This document shows positions 13,329-25,639 of a stretch of 64,000 nucleotides of DNA, piece by piece. A model generated the notes under the pieces. That model saw nothing but the letters and a program-made list of their open reading frames with translations, had not been told where the DNA came from and did not search any database. A program made the translations under genes and the position numbers. Position 1 is the stretch's first letter, and the number at the start of each line of letters is the position of its first letter. The stretch is from Osedax fenrisi (lineage: Eukaryota; Annelida; Polychaeta; Sabellida; Siboglinidae): assembly GCA_964019155.1 (NCBI GenBank), contig OZ025244.1, positions 47,815,969 through 47,879,968 on the forward strand, in the 5' to 3' direction.

Positions 13329-15292
13329 TACTGTATATTATGGAACAATGGAAGGCGATATCGATAATGCATTTTAATTGTAAATATTATATGAGTAGAT
13401 AAGTATCTTATCTACCATATATATGGAGGACATTTTGAGGAAGAAGGTCAAATGGATAATTAAATTTAAAACAGGACACGAAAGAAAGGATAATTGAAGA
13501 TGTGGGTAAATTAAAATAATACAAATTAGTATCAGAGGATATTTGAAGAATATCAAATTAAACACAATCTAATATAGTAATATCTCCTAATATTCTAAAA
13601 ACTTTATTTTTTTTGAATCAGCAATAATTTCTGATTATTTTCATAAGAATTTTTTCTTATAAGAAAACGATAAGGAATATATCATAGTTTTGTATTCCTC
13701 ATAGAGGAAGCTTATATCTAAATACATTGCAAACTATGACCTGTATATCGGTCCATATCGATAGATTAACGCACTAGGTAGTGGAACCCGTAAACAAATA
13801 CCATGGACAAAATATATTGGAAAATATGTTTGTATTTATTATTTTCAGATTTTTTAATTTAAAATTATTAAATATATTATTTATGAATGTATTAAATTCG
13901 ATAGTTATTTGACAAAATTATCATAACAACTTTATAACTTTGGATAATATGAATAAACTGGTTAGTTTTATATTATTCAACAGTAGTATATAATCCCTAA
14001 AATAGATAAAATAATCAAAATGTTAAAGTTAATTAATTTTAAATGCGATTTATATTTAATATATTATGAATATATTAATAACATCAATTATTATTATACG
14101 ATAATTATATTTTAATACATGCTTAAATATAGCTTAATATCGGTATATTTATTTGTAATAATATTTATAAATGTAAACATTAAATACTATTTAAAATAAG
14201 AATTGTATACACACGTTAATATCGGAATTATTGTATTAACTCTTGTAGTCATTTTAAATAATAATTATCGTATTTATTATTATTTAAAAAATATTAAACA
14301 CTAGGAGATATACAGTTCATTATTAAAATAATATTATTTATATAATACTTTTTTATATTTGTTTTAATTTATAAATGAATAAATTAAAAACTAAATGAGT
14401 TATTTGTTTTTAAATAACATTTATATTACATTTGCCAACTATATATTATATTACATATATTAAATATAGATTATACATTTTATAAATGAATTTGAGTATA
14501 TGGATGACAGCTACACTAAATTATAATAAAATATAGTAGCATTATTTTTTAAACTAGAAAATCAAAAATATAAACATCCAGAATGTATAATTATATAATT
14601 AATAATTTAGTGAATATGTAATATATAATATATATATTATTATAATAATTATATTGTATTCAATATAAGATTTTTTAGAAACCTAAAATTAAAAAATAAG
14701 TATATTTATGTATCCATATAAATGTTTTTACAATAACCTAGCTCCGAAATCGCTTATTTATATTTATATTATATAATTCCGTGTGCGCCCATCAATAAAT
14801 CATACATTTAACCTATTGTATTATATATAAATTACCCTACGGTAAATTACTTTATCAAAGAAGATACATCATCTATGTATTACTTAATTATTAAGTTAAT
14901 ACAAATTAATTTTCTAAATAAATATAATAATTTTACTTTTCTTTAATTAATTAATAATTTTCCTTAAATATAATTACAAATATTATAAAATAGAGTACAT
15001 AGTTATTTAAAAAAAATGTATTATTACATATATATTCTTACTTATTAAAATATTAATAAATAGCGTTAAATATATATATTAATTATTACATTTTAAATAT
15101 AAATTTCATATATTTATATAATACACTGTATAGTTAGTAAGCTAATTTCAATGATTTCACTCTAATAATTAAACTATAGTCTTATTATTTATGCGAATTT
15201 ATAACTTCACATATGCCTAAAATAATTCTCTCATTTAACATAGTTATAATGTATTTTTTACAACTCATGTCACTGATATTATAACTTAAATA
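13329..15292. other. A+T-rich stretch without a supported gene
   Basis: No coding frame, RNA gene or bounded repeat is evident. A short inverted repeat of TTCTTAT lies near 13650. Composition is close to pure A+T over long runs. Confidence 0.5.
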
Positions 15293-15294
15293 TA

Positions 15295-16705
15295 GGGGAG
15301 AGTACTCTAATATCGACATGCACGTAATATCGACACCCTAGAGATCTCATAAAATATAATTCCAATCAAAAAATAATTAATGTATGAAATGTTAATCATT
15401 ATAATTTTAATTCATATAAGTAAGTTTTTTTTTAATATTTATATTTTTTTAATTATAAACAAAAAACTGATTTTTGCGTTTTAACTCTAAATTTATGAAA
15501 TTTTTGATGTACAATATCGATTTTCAATTATTAAAAAAATTATATATTTTAAATATTTTAAATACATCTTAATGATATAATTGTATTTTACAATGTGCCG
15601 AAAAGATTTTGTATTTTTCATAATTTGTTACAAAGTTATTGACGTTTACCTAAGTAACATACATTTTCATAATACCGACACCCTAATTTCACGTAATATC
15701 GACACCCTTTAACCAATCAGCGTTATTTATTTATAATGTGCGTGCGTTATGATGATATTCATAAATTAATAGACATAGGGGAGGGAAGGGAGTAGTGGCC
15801 GATAATTAATATGCTTCAGAAGATTTCTAATATATCGATATATACTGAATTTTAGGCTCTTCTTTTTTTGAATTAACTAGAAATCATATAGTTCTAGAAT
15901 ACTATGATTTCACTTTTATATATAAAGTGTTTAACCTAATAATATAAACTTTGATTAGACATTACAAAAAGTACTCAAATAAGGCAAGGCTGTAGTAGTG
16001 GCCGCTAGTACCAGAACATGCGATAGGTGTCTCGTAATGTATTCGATTAATATTTTGTTAATTATGTAATATTACATAATTCTATTTATGATGTATACAC
16101 ACCTTATTTGATTCAATGATTTAATTTTATATGCACATACTCTTACACATAAATAAGCATAACTATATATAATCATGTTTTGTCAATATTTGACAAAAAA
16201 TGATTATGTAATAAATTAGAGTAATTCATTAATTATTTTTAAAAAATGTACTATATATTATAGATATTTTGATTATCTAAATATTGTATATAGAACTTGT
16301 TCTCCTATCAAGCACCATTTAAGCGTTAATTAAAACGGCCACTACTACGTCCTCGGCCACTACCCCCTTCCCTCCCCTAGCTAATAATATACACATATAC
16401 TTGGAATTGATTCTACTTGGAATTAAATAGTATTTCAGAAACTATATAACTCCTATGTACGTACAATATTCGCATTATGTAATTTAAAAGTTAATATTTA
16501 TAATATAATATAAAATATTAAATATTTTCTAAAATTAATTATAGGAAAACAACGTATGAATTGCGTGTGTTAACTAAAAGTAACGCGCATTTAATTCTGA
16601 TTAGATAGTGGATATTAAATAATATATGGTATATATAAATATCGATATATTTAGGGTGTCGATATTATGTGCCAAGATGTATTCGAGGCAGTGTCTGTAA
16701 TATCG
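15295..16705. mobile_element. TAGGGGA miniature element (TAATATCGACACCC family), host of a nested insertion
   Basis: The left terminus TA-GGGGAGAGTACTCTAATA is followed by two copies of ATATCGACA separated by six bases, then the shared ATCTCATAAAATATAATTCC framework. More ATATCGACACCC words lie near 15665-15710 and, inverted, near 16651-16712. A complete element of another family sits at 15778-16377. Without it the element would be about 800-900 bp. The right terminus is not preserved, so the end is approximate. Confidence 0.75.
15778..16377. mobile_element. Intact 600-bp TAGGGGA miniature element (GTAGTGGCCG family)
   Basis: The termini are GGGGAGGGAAGGGAGTAGTG and its complement with one mismatch over 24 bases, flanked by TA (15776-15777 and 16378-16379). 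The word GTAGTGGCCG occurs at both ends and internally near 15993 and, inverted, near 16336. There is no ORF of transposase size. It is inserted in the element that starts at 15295. Confidence 0.92.
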
Positions 16706-16775
16706 ACACCCCTATTATCTCAGAGTTAAAAAAACCAAATTAAATTTTAAAATAGCTATTATATGTATATACATA

Positions 16776-17400
16776 GGGGAAATATGGGTAATGTGGCCAT
16801 GCGAGTAATGTGGCCACTTGGCGTATCTCATAAACTATAAGTCCAATCAAAAAAATATATATACATGAAATATGCGCATTGGTAAGCATTGTTCAAATAA
16901 GTGAAAAAAAATTTATATCTATTAATAAAAAAAAATAATGTAAAAAATCGATTTACTTTTTAAAAAATTTAAATAAAAGTTTAGTAAAACATTTATTAAA
17001 TCACTAATATATAATATAAATTGAAAATGAATGTTGGGTGTTAAAAAACTATTTAATTTTAACAAAATGTGTAAGCAATTTCTTTTAGTAAGTAATATTC
17101 ATTATTATATAGTGTAAATAGCGTGATACCTCGAAGCGGGTAAGTTGGCCACCTTTTAGAGGATAATGTGGCCACTTCACTATGATGTAAGCCAATAATA
17201 TGATCAGCCATATGATTTAAGTCAATTATATGATCAGAAATAAATATTTTTATATTTTTATAAAATTGCGTGCGTCATTATATGAAAACGTTGATAGAAT
17301 GAACATCTACTATATCCTAACCATACAAATATATTTCCATACATATTATAATCGTGGATAAACTTTTAAATTTAATTTAGTATATTTAATCATCTATTAA
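16776..17400 (+). mobile_element. TAGGGGA miniature element (TAATGTGGCCAC family), right end lost
   Basis: TA then GGGGAAATATGGGTAATG is followed by two GTAATGTGGCCA words and the shared TATCTCATAAACTATAAGTC framework. A second cluster with GTTGGCCACC and ATGTGGCCAC lies near 17130-17177, followed by a TTGCGTGCGTCATTATATG core near 17264. The right inverted terminus is not visible before the A+T satellite at 17410. Confidence 0.75.
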
Positions 17401-17409
17401 CACAATTAT

Positions 17410-17600
17410 AAAGAAAAATATATATATATATATATTATTGATTACATATATATTATATTATATTATATTATATTATATTATATTATATTAATATATATAT
17501 ATATATATATATATGATATATATGTATAAAACTTTACGTATACATACGTTTATACATATCTGTTTTATGCATATATATTTATATATATATATATCATTCT
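17410..17600. repeat. (TA)n and (ATTAT)n satellite block
   Basis: Runs of TA flank about seven tandem ATTAT units near 17453-17490. The block lies directly before the 5' region of the retrotransposon, and (TA)n is also found directly after its 3' end at 28209. Confidence 0.9.
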
Positions 17601-18322
17601 GTTTCTGTCTCTCGTAGCGAACAGACGTGTTTCTATTGATTTTCAACTTCTATTGTTTAACTGTTAAATACACTATTTCGCATTCATCTACGTTACACGC
17701 TTGTATACTGAAAAATACACATCTTCGCATATCATCAGTTTGTACCACACGACTACATATCTCGGTCACTATCCAGGAGGATCATCCCGTGCCTGGCTTG
17801 CTCTGGTTGTCGGTAACCCGTGTTTAAACCGTCGTGACCTCGAGATTAGTGTACATTTATCCCGTATGATATTTCATAGTGTATGCGCAATATAAATATA
17901 TAGCTTCCGTCTTATATATAATAGAATATCAATAATATTGAGTATATCTTCTATAACTATAAACGTTATATAGGTTTTTCGAGATTGCAGCGCTGTGTAA
18001 ATTGATAAATCGATACCTTAGATCTATAAAATCACCAGACCGCATCGCGTGCATTTGATTATGTAAACAACTGACTTCTATTATTTTATTTATTCTATTA
18101 TATTGCCTGGATGATTTAATTTTGATATTGTTTACTGTACTATTGATTCATACATTATGACTGTTTATATATAATATATTATATATTTTATATATATACA
18201 TAATTCCTGCATAGATATACAATAACATATATTTCACAATCACATCACATATTCATACTAATATAGCAAGCTTAGATAAATACATACTACATTAGAATTT
18301 AATTTAACTTATATTAGCTAAT
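17600..18322 (+). other. Probable 5' UTR of the retrotransposon
   Basis: Its composition differs sharply from the surrounding A+T satellite; 17600-17880 has balanced base use, with GGTAACCCGTGTTTAAACCG near 17811. No coding frame is convincing. It directly precedes ORF1 and probably carries the internal promoter, but no promoter motif was identified. Confidence 0.45.
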
Positions 18323-19214
18323 ATGACCAATTGTACCTACTGTGATAAGCCATGTAGCACTGAGAATAGCAATTCTTGTACAAATTGTAATGATTGTATT
18401 CATCATAAATGCCTTTTCAATGCCGATATGCTCCCTTCCGCGTGGACTAATAATAATACTCCTCCTCAATATGCTTGTGCGATTTTTAATTCTAAAAATT
18501 TTCTATTTTATTGTAATAATTGTCTGGTATCTAAAAATGATGTTTCTTCACCTTCCATTGATGTTGTCACGTTGAACTCTTTATCTGTATAAATAAATAA
18601 TATAAAATCCTTAATAATTGATTCTAATAATATTATTAAGAAAAATACAACATATGCTGATACACTGAAATCTTCAATTGAATCTTCGTTTAGTTCTATG
18701 ACATCTAAGATTAATAATATACCGAGTAAAATAACACATAATCAAATAGATGATTTATGTGCAATTATAAAAAATATATCGAAATCTAGCTGTAATATGG
18801 ATTATATTAATGATATGTTTGAGTATTTTGGTATCGATAACGCTACTATCTCTGATGTTAAATGTATTAATGGCACTGCCATAATAAACTTCAACTCAAA
18901 ATACTCTAGAGATAGGTTTTTAGATCTAAAATTTGATGATAAATATGATAACCTGTTTATATTCCAGTCATTATCACTCGATACTAGGAAATTGGGCTTG
19001 CTGTATTATCATGCTATAAATCAGGTTCCATTAGTCCCTCAAATCGGTGTTTAATAAAAGAACTAATTTCTATGAGTTAAGAAGAACTATCAATGATGAG
19101 ATTGACTGGATATCTGATAAATATAACCCTACGCAAGAGGAAATATCCGCATGGAAGATATCTTTTGCGGCTTTTTCAAAATCAAAATCTGAGACTGAGT
19201 CTAATAAAAAGTGA
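18323..19214 (+). pseudogene. Retrotransposon ORF1: PHD-like cysteine domain plus RNA-binding-like C-terminus
   Basis: It begins MTNCTYCDKPC and has CxxC pairs, an HHKC, and a final YCNNC in the first 75 residues, the pattern of the PHD-like finger found in ORF1 of CR1/L2 elements. An in-frame TAA at 18590-18592 interrupts it; the same frame then continues to 19054 with INNIKS, TYADTLKSS and a ...GTAIINFNSKYSRDRFLDLK segment typical of an RRM-like ORF1 domain. A shift near 19050 leads to EIDWISDKYNPTQEEI and KSETESNKK, ending at TGA 19212-19214. The protein would bind retrotransposon RNA in the ribonucleoprotein particle. As it stands, the ORF is broken. Confidence 0.82.
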
Positions 19215-19220
19215 CTATGT

Positions 19221-21000
19221 ATGTTATCTGATGTAATTAGCATTTCCCTTATTAATATTAGATCTCTTCGCTCTAATATTGTACTACTCCTTGCCTATCT
19301 AAAAATTAAACCTATCTCTATTATTGGGATCACTGAAACCTGGATTAGCATTGATGATACGGATATATTCTCATTGTGCTGCGAGGCGGGTTATAATCTT
19401 TATCTCCAACCTCGTAATTATGGTCGTGGGGGAGGCGTTGGTATCTTAATTCATATGGACTTACCAACGCCTTCCATTTCTTCTGTTACTTTTTCTTATA
19501 GTGATTGCTTATCTTGCACATTTAATTTCCCTTTCGATATAATTCGTATTATAGTTATTTATCGGCCTCCTAGGCCTGATTATTCCATCTTCTTTGATGA
19601 ATTCTCTGATTGCATAAATAATGGCTTACATTCTAGCTCTTTTAAATTCATTTGTATGGGAGATTTCAATTATCATTTTGACTCCATGTCTCAACCCCAT
19701 TCCTTATTTAGGCAATTAACTGAATCCCTTGGTCTTCATCAACATATATCCTGTCCTACTCACACAAGTGGCAATATTCTTGATCTGATTTGTACTCCTA
19801 ATGATACACCTACTCAGTTCATTTCACCCTGTATTCGTTCTGATCTCTTAACTGATCATTATCTGATTCATACATCTATTTCTCTAAGGAAACCTGTATC
19901 AACTAAGTCATTAGTTTTTTATAGGGAGTTAAGGAAATTAAACTATCATGAACTTGGGTTACAAATTGAGAATAGATTATCCAGTGATCACATATCGTTT
20001 GATTTTTTAAATTACTGTCTTTCATCTACTTTGAATAACTTAGTTCCTTTAAAATCTCGTTACTTCACTCTACATACTTCATCACCTTGGTTTTCTTCTC
20101 ATCTTGCTATAATGAAACGTTCATTAAGGAAACTTGAGCGTAGAATTCATCAATCTTCTTATCATAAGTATATTTTCTTGGAGGCATGGATGGCTTATAA
20201 AAAGCAATTTATTCAAAAAAAGCTAATTTCTATGAGCAAAAACTAAATGCCTGTGGTTCAAATTCCCAAAATATTTTCAAAATAGTGAATAGAATACTTG
20301 GTAGTAATTTAAATCCCATATCAAATAGATTTTCCGACTATAATATGTGCTCTTCTTTTGTATCTAGTTTATATAATAAGTTATCTAGTATTTCTAAATG
20401 TATTAAATCTAAACTCGCTTTGATACCTCCGAATATGATTGCCCATCAAATCACTGAACCAACGTTATGTAAATTATCTAGTTTTTCCTCGCCTTCCATT
20501 TTTGAAATACACAAATTGATTATGATGTCCAATTCAACATCTCCTATTGATCCTCTTCCTTTGGTTGTCTTTAAAAATTTAGTTTTATTACTTTCGATTA
20601 CTATCTCGAATTTAATTTCGGAATCACTTAATGATGGGATCATGGCTAAATCTCTAAAATATGCTATTATTAAGCCGATTCTGAAAAAATCCTGTCTCGA
20701 TCCTGATGATCTTATGAACTATAGACCCATATCCCAACTTCCGATAATCAGTAAAATTATGGAACGTGTAGTCAGTAGACAATTGATATTTTATCTTGAG
20801 AATAACTATTAAATGGAACCCTACCAGAGTGCTTATAGAAAACATTATTCCACTGAAACTGCTTTAAATATTATTACTGATACGCTCTATAAATCGCTCG
20901 ACTCCTCTCATTGTGCGCAACTATTGCTACTCGACCTTTCGAGTGCGTTTGATACTTTAAACCACAATATTCTTATTGAACGCATTAACTATTTCCTTCC
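19221..21000 (+). pseudogene. Retrotransposon ORF2, N-terminal part: APE endonuclease and RT fingers
   Basis: The frame from 19221 shows the APE-type endonuclease: INIRSLRSN near the start, GITETWI at about residue 35, a GGVGILI block at about residue 73, GDFNYHFD near residue 147 and a SDLLTDHYLI block near residue 207. A shift in the A-run near 20215 moves translation to the frame of 20285-20812, which carries the linker and the RT entry motifs (LKYAIIKPILKKS, NYRPISQLPIISKIMERVV). An in-frame TAA at 20810-20812 precedes EPYQSAYRKHYSTETAL and LLLLDLSSAFDTLNHNILIE. Homology stops near 21000. The product nicks target DNA and reverse-transcribes the element's RNA. The ATG at 19221 is in the same frame as the end of ORF1, six bases after its stop. 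Confidence 0.88.
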
Positions 21001-21780
21001 AATCGTCATTTATCGTCACCTATACAATTCGCGTATCGTCATATTTAATCATCTCAATTTATTATAGATCATAAACGTATATTATAACAAATAGAGTAGT
21101 TGAATTGTAAAAAATTAAAATCAATATTTATTTAAAATATGTTTTAAATATGATAGGATTTAGGAAAATGTAGTTTTATATCTTATATTGTGAGTATATT
21201 GTCAAAATATAACTCTATATGATATTTATTTTGAAGATTCATAAGTAAAATAATATAAATAAACATATAAATTATAAATACAAATTATATATTATTATTT
21301 TTCAATATTATATTAGTATTAACCATCATAATAGTGAGAATATTCTAGTGTTTGTGTTTAGTTCATTTTATAAATAACAAACAATAATTAGTTCGTATAA
21401 AATGTTGTTTTTAAATGAACAATTTAAAATAAAACATGTGTATATAAAATTAAAATGATCAATAATTAAATGTATTGTATTTTAATAGTGAAAATATATT
21501 TTTTCCTTATTTTTTTTCCATCATATAAACAACACGCGTATTAATTTTTAAATTTAATGAAATATAGGTCATAATATTATTTACAAAGGATATTTAAAAT
21601 TTGAGCGTCACATTAATTTTTTTCAACATGGCTGACGTATTCATTTCTGTTGCCGTAGCTCTCTAGCTTTTACTTCTTTCTAGTAATGAATCCGGCAATC
21701 CTCTGTTGATGTTAGTTGTATATACTCTTATAATTATTAACATATATAAAAAAAAATTAATATATTTATAATTGTAGATA
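21001..21780. other. A+T-rich sequence after the retrotransposon breakpoint
   Basis: No gene. A short stretch of normal composition at 21620-21715 (CAACATGGCTGACGTATTC) was examined and has no extended frame. Confidence 0.4.
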
Positions 21781-22797
21781 TAATATGTGTAAATAAAATG
21801 TAATTATGAAATGTATTCATCAATATTATTATAAATTTTATAATTTTCAATTACATTTTATAGTATTTTATTGCATTGATATTATGATTTATATTTTTAT
21901 TTAGTATCTATATATATACAGTATGTATATCATTTTATAAATTGTATATTTTAGAATTATTCAATATACTATAATTGTTAATATATATAACTTATAATTA
22001 TTATATAAATTATAATTTCTATTGACCTAACATTTAAAAATTCGTTAGTAACCAAAATAATAAATATAAACATAACATTTGATAATTCAACTTGTGTTGT
22101 AACTTTGAGATGAACTTGTATTATAGATATTAATGTTAAATAATGTATTATTAGTTATTCAATATATAATTCAATATCATATTGTGTATAATAATTAATG
22201 TTATTACTATATAATTAATAAAATGTAATTATGAAATGTATTCGTCAATATTATTATGAATTTTATAATTTTCAATTTTATTTTATAGTATTATTCATTG
22301 ATATTATGATTTATATTTTTATTTAGTATCTATATATACATAGTATGTATATAATTTTATAAATTGTATATTTTAGAATAATTCAATATACTATAATTGT
22401 TACTATATATAACTTATAATTATTATATAAATTATAATTTCTATTGACCTAACATTTAAAAATTCGTTAGTAACCAAAATAATAAATATAAACATAACAT
22501 TTGATAATTCAACTGTGTTGTAACTTGGAGATGAACTTGTATTGTAGATATTAATGTTAAATAATGTATTATTAGATATTCAATATATAATTAAATATCA
22601 TATTGAGTATAATAATATATGTTATTACTGTTTTATACAGTGTATAATTAATAAAATGTAATTATGAAATGTATTCATTATCAATATTATTATGAATTTT
22701 ATAATTTTCAATTGAATTTTATAATATTATTCATTGATACTATGGATTATATTTTTATTTAGTATCTATATATATACATAGTATATTACATACTGTA
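21780..22797. repeat. Tandem array, unit about 430 bp, about 2.4 copies
   Basis: The block AAATGTAATTATGAAATGTA begins near 21796, 22220 and 22655, giving spacings of about 424 and 436 bp, and long stretches such as AACATTTAAAAATTCGTTAG recur. The third unit is cut by the element at 22798. Confidence 0.85.
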
Positions 22798-23265
22798 TAC
22801 AAAGATTTTGCGAAGCAAAGATATAACACTCCCTATGCATGCAACGTAATTTAGTAATATCCCCAACCGCTGCTAGCAGTAGTATCGAAATCACTGAAAT
22901 AGATTTAGGTTCGGCTCTGTTTGCATACAACAATGTTTGCATTGCTCTATTAAATTACATGCAATATAAATTAACTTTTACTTACTAAATATATACTTAT
23001 AGCATTTAAAACATAAATATCATATTTGTTTGTTATATATTAGTAATGAACACTTAGTTTTCATCATATAAATATTAATTTAAAGCATAATATTTAACAT
23101 TTTAAAAGTGTATAGTTAATACGAATTTACATTATAAACTGCGCATAGTTCCTAAAAGTAACCCGCTATAGGTGGCACCAGGGTATTTTGTATACAAATT
23201 CGAATTACACGATTTCGCGTAAGTGTTATATCTTTCCTTCGGAAAATCTTTGCTGTATGTATATA
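22798..23265. mobile_element. About 465-bp inverted-repeat element
   Basis: The left end reads ACAAAGATTTTGCGAAGCAA followed by AGATATAACACT. The right end is the complement with a few differences (AGTGTTATATCTTTCCTTCG then GAAAATCTTTGCTGT). The terminal inverted repeats are about 33 bp. It contains slightly richer sequence near 22840-22930 but no ORF. It is inserted in a unit of the 430-bp array, whose text resumes after it. Confidence 0.75.
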
Positions 23266-23329
23266 ATGTTATCAATTGTATATTTTAGAAGTATTCAATA
23301 TAACTTGTATTATAGATATACATGTTATA

Positions 23330-25150
23330 TACCTAGAGGCAGAGAATATTCTACGTCATATACCTGATTAGTTATTAAAAATAATTATATTGACTAACTG
23401 GAATCTATATTTTCATTTTTTAAATTATTTTTAACTTTTTATTATAGATATTAAATTATAATGTTAACATATTTTCTAATAATAGCATTATCGAAATAAA
23501 CAATTTACAAGATATATAATTTAAAATTATAGTGACAGTAATATTTGATACATTTTTTTGTATTTAATTTTTCAGGGATACTTGCGAATATGTATAACTG
23601 TGTAGAATATAAATTATTTAAAATAATATATATATATATTATGTATTAACTTTAAATTAACATTTATTATAACACAGGACGTCGGTGATATTTCTAGTGA
23701 ATCTGAGCATATCACTACTCGAAATGTCCTGGGAAGAAGACGCAGAGCCATAGTGGGGACAGCTAGGGGCAGAGCAATAGTTAGAAAACTAATATACATG
23801 TATACGTCATTTACCTGATTTGTTATACATTTATTTAAAATTATTATATTGACTAACTGGAATCTATATTTTCATTTTTTAAATTATTTTTAACTTTTTA
23901 TTATAGATATTAAATTATAATGTTGATATATTTTCTAATAATAGCGTACGTTATCGAAATAAACAATTTACAAGATATATAATTTAAAATTATAGTTACA
24001 GTAATATTTGATATATTTTTTTGTATTTAATTTTTCAGGGATACTTGCGAATAAGTATAACTGTGTAGAATATAAATTATTTAAAATAATATATATATAT
24101 ATTATGTATTAACTTTAGATTAACATTTATTATAACACAGGACGTCGGTGATATTTCTAGTGAATCTGAGCATATCACTACTCGAAATGTCCTGGGAGGA
24201 AGACGCTGAGCCATAGTGGGGACAGCTAGGGGCAGAGCAATAGTTAGAAAACTAATATACATGTATACGTCATTTACCTGATTTGTTATAAATACATTTA
24301 TTAAAAATAATTATATTGATTAACTGGAATCTAATGGAATATTTTCATTTTTTAAATTATTTTTAACTTTTTATTATAGATATTAAATTATAATGTTAAC
24401 ATATTTTCTAATAATAGCGTACGTTATTGAAATAAACAATTTATAAAATATAGAATTTAAAATTATAGTTACCATAATATTTTATAAAAATTTGTTGTAT
24501 TAAATTTTTCAGGGATACTTGCGAATAAGTATAACTGTGTAGAATATAAATTATTTAAAATAATATATATATATATATTATGTATTAACTTTAAATTAAC
24601 ATTTATTATAACAAAGGACGTCGGTGATATTTCTAGTGAATCTGAGCATATCATTACTCGAAATATCCTGGGAGGAAGACGCAGAGCCATAGTGGGGACA
24701 GCTAGGGGCAGAGCAATAGTTAGAAAACTAATATACATGTATACGTCATTTACCTGATTTGTTATAAATACATTTATTAAAAATAATTATATTGACTATA
24801 AATGGAATCTATATTTTCATTTTTTAAATTATTTTTAACTTTTTATTATATATATTAAATTAAATGTTGAAATATTTTCTAATAATAGCGTACGTTATTG
24901 AAATAAATAATTTACAAAATATAGAATTTAAAATTATAGTTACCATAATATTTTATAACATTTTTTTGTATTTAATTTTTCAGGGATACTTACAAATAAG
25001 TATAACTATGTTATTATATATATTATATTTATTAACTTTAAATTAACATTTATTATAGCACAGGATGTCGGTGATATTTCTAGTGAATCTGAGCATATCA
25101 CTACCTGAGATGTACTGGGAGGAAGACGCAGAGCCATAGTGGGGACATAA
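23330..25150. repeat. Tandem array, unit about 463 bp, with a conserved exon-like block
   Basis: There are about four units. The block GACGTCGGTGATATTTCTAG starts at 23678, 24141, 24617 and (as GATGTC) 25064. In the plus strand each block follows an acceptor-like ACACAG or AAAG and is open for about 120 bases in copy 1, with text GRRRRAIVGTARGRAIVRK. Copies 2 and 4 carry in-frame TGA codons. A second acceptor-like TTTAATTTTTCAG followed by GGATACTT and a donor-like GTATAA recurs once per unit. I do not recognise a protein family. It could be a decayed multiplied exon or a simple satellite. Confidence 0.8.
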
Positions 25151-25639
25151 TATTTGCATATATATATATTTATATTGATATATTCATTATTCTTAACAAT
25201 TTATAAATGAATTTTTGAAATATACGTATTCATTTTATATTATTTAAAATTACAATATTTCATTTTTTAATAAACGTTTTACTGAATTTCATTCAAATTA
25301 CTTATTTGTGTATGTAAATATATATATATATATAATATGTACATTTACTATAATATGTACATATATTTTTTTATTATATCTATATTTACTATATTTTATT
25401 ATACATATATTTTTTGTATATATTATATTGTGTATGTTATTCTTTATAAATATTAATTTGTATATATTTTAAATGATTTAAAATTACATATTATTTTAAT
25501 AAAATAATATATATATTGTATCAAGAAGTGATTTTTTTATTGTAATAGTTATAGATTTATATACCAAGAATAATTTGTTTTTAGTTTTTTTATAGTGAAA
25601 TAATATATAGGAATGAATAACTAGATTAATTTGTAATTA

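Noticed and set aside
23614..24738. Three similar minus-strand ORFs beginning MYISFLTIALPLAVPTMA
   Set aside because: They are the complement of the repeated block in the 463-bp array; the similarity reflects the tandem repeat, not a gene family.
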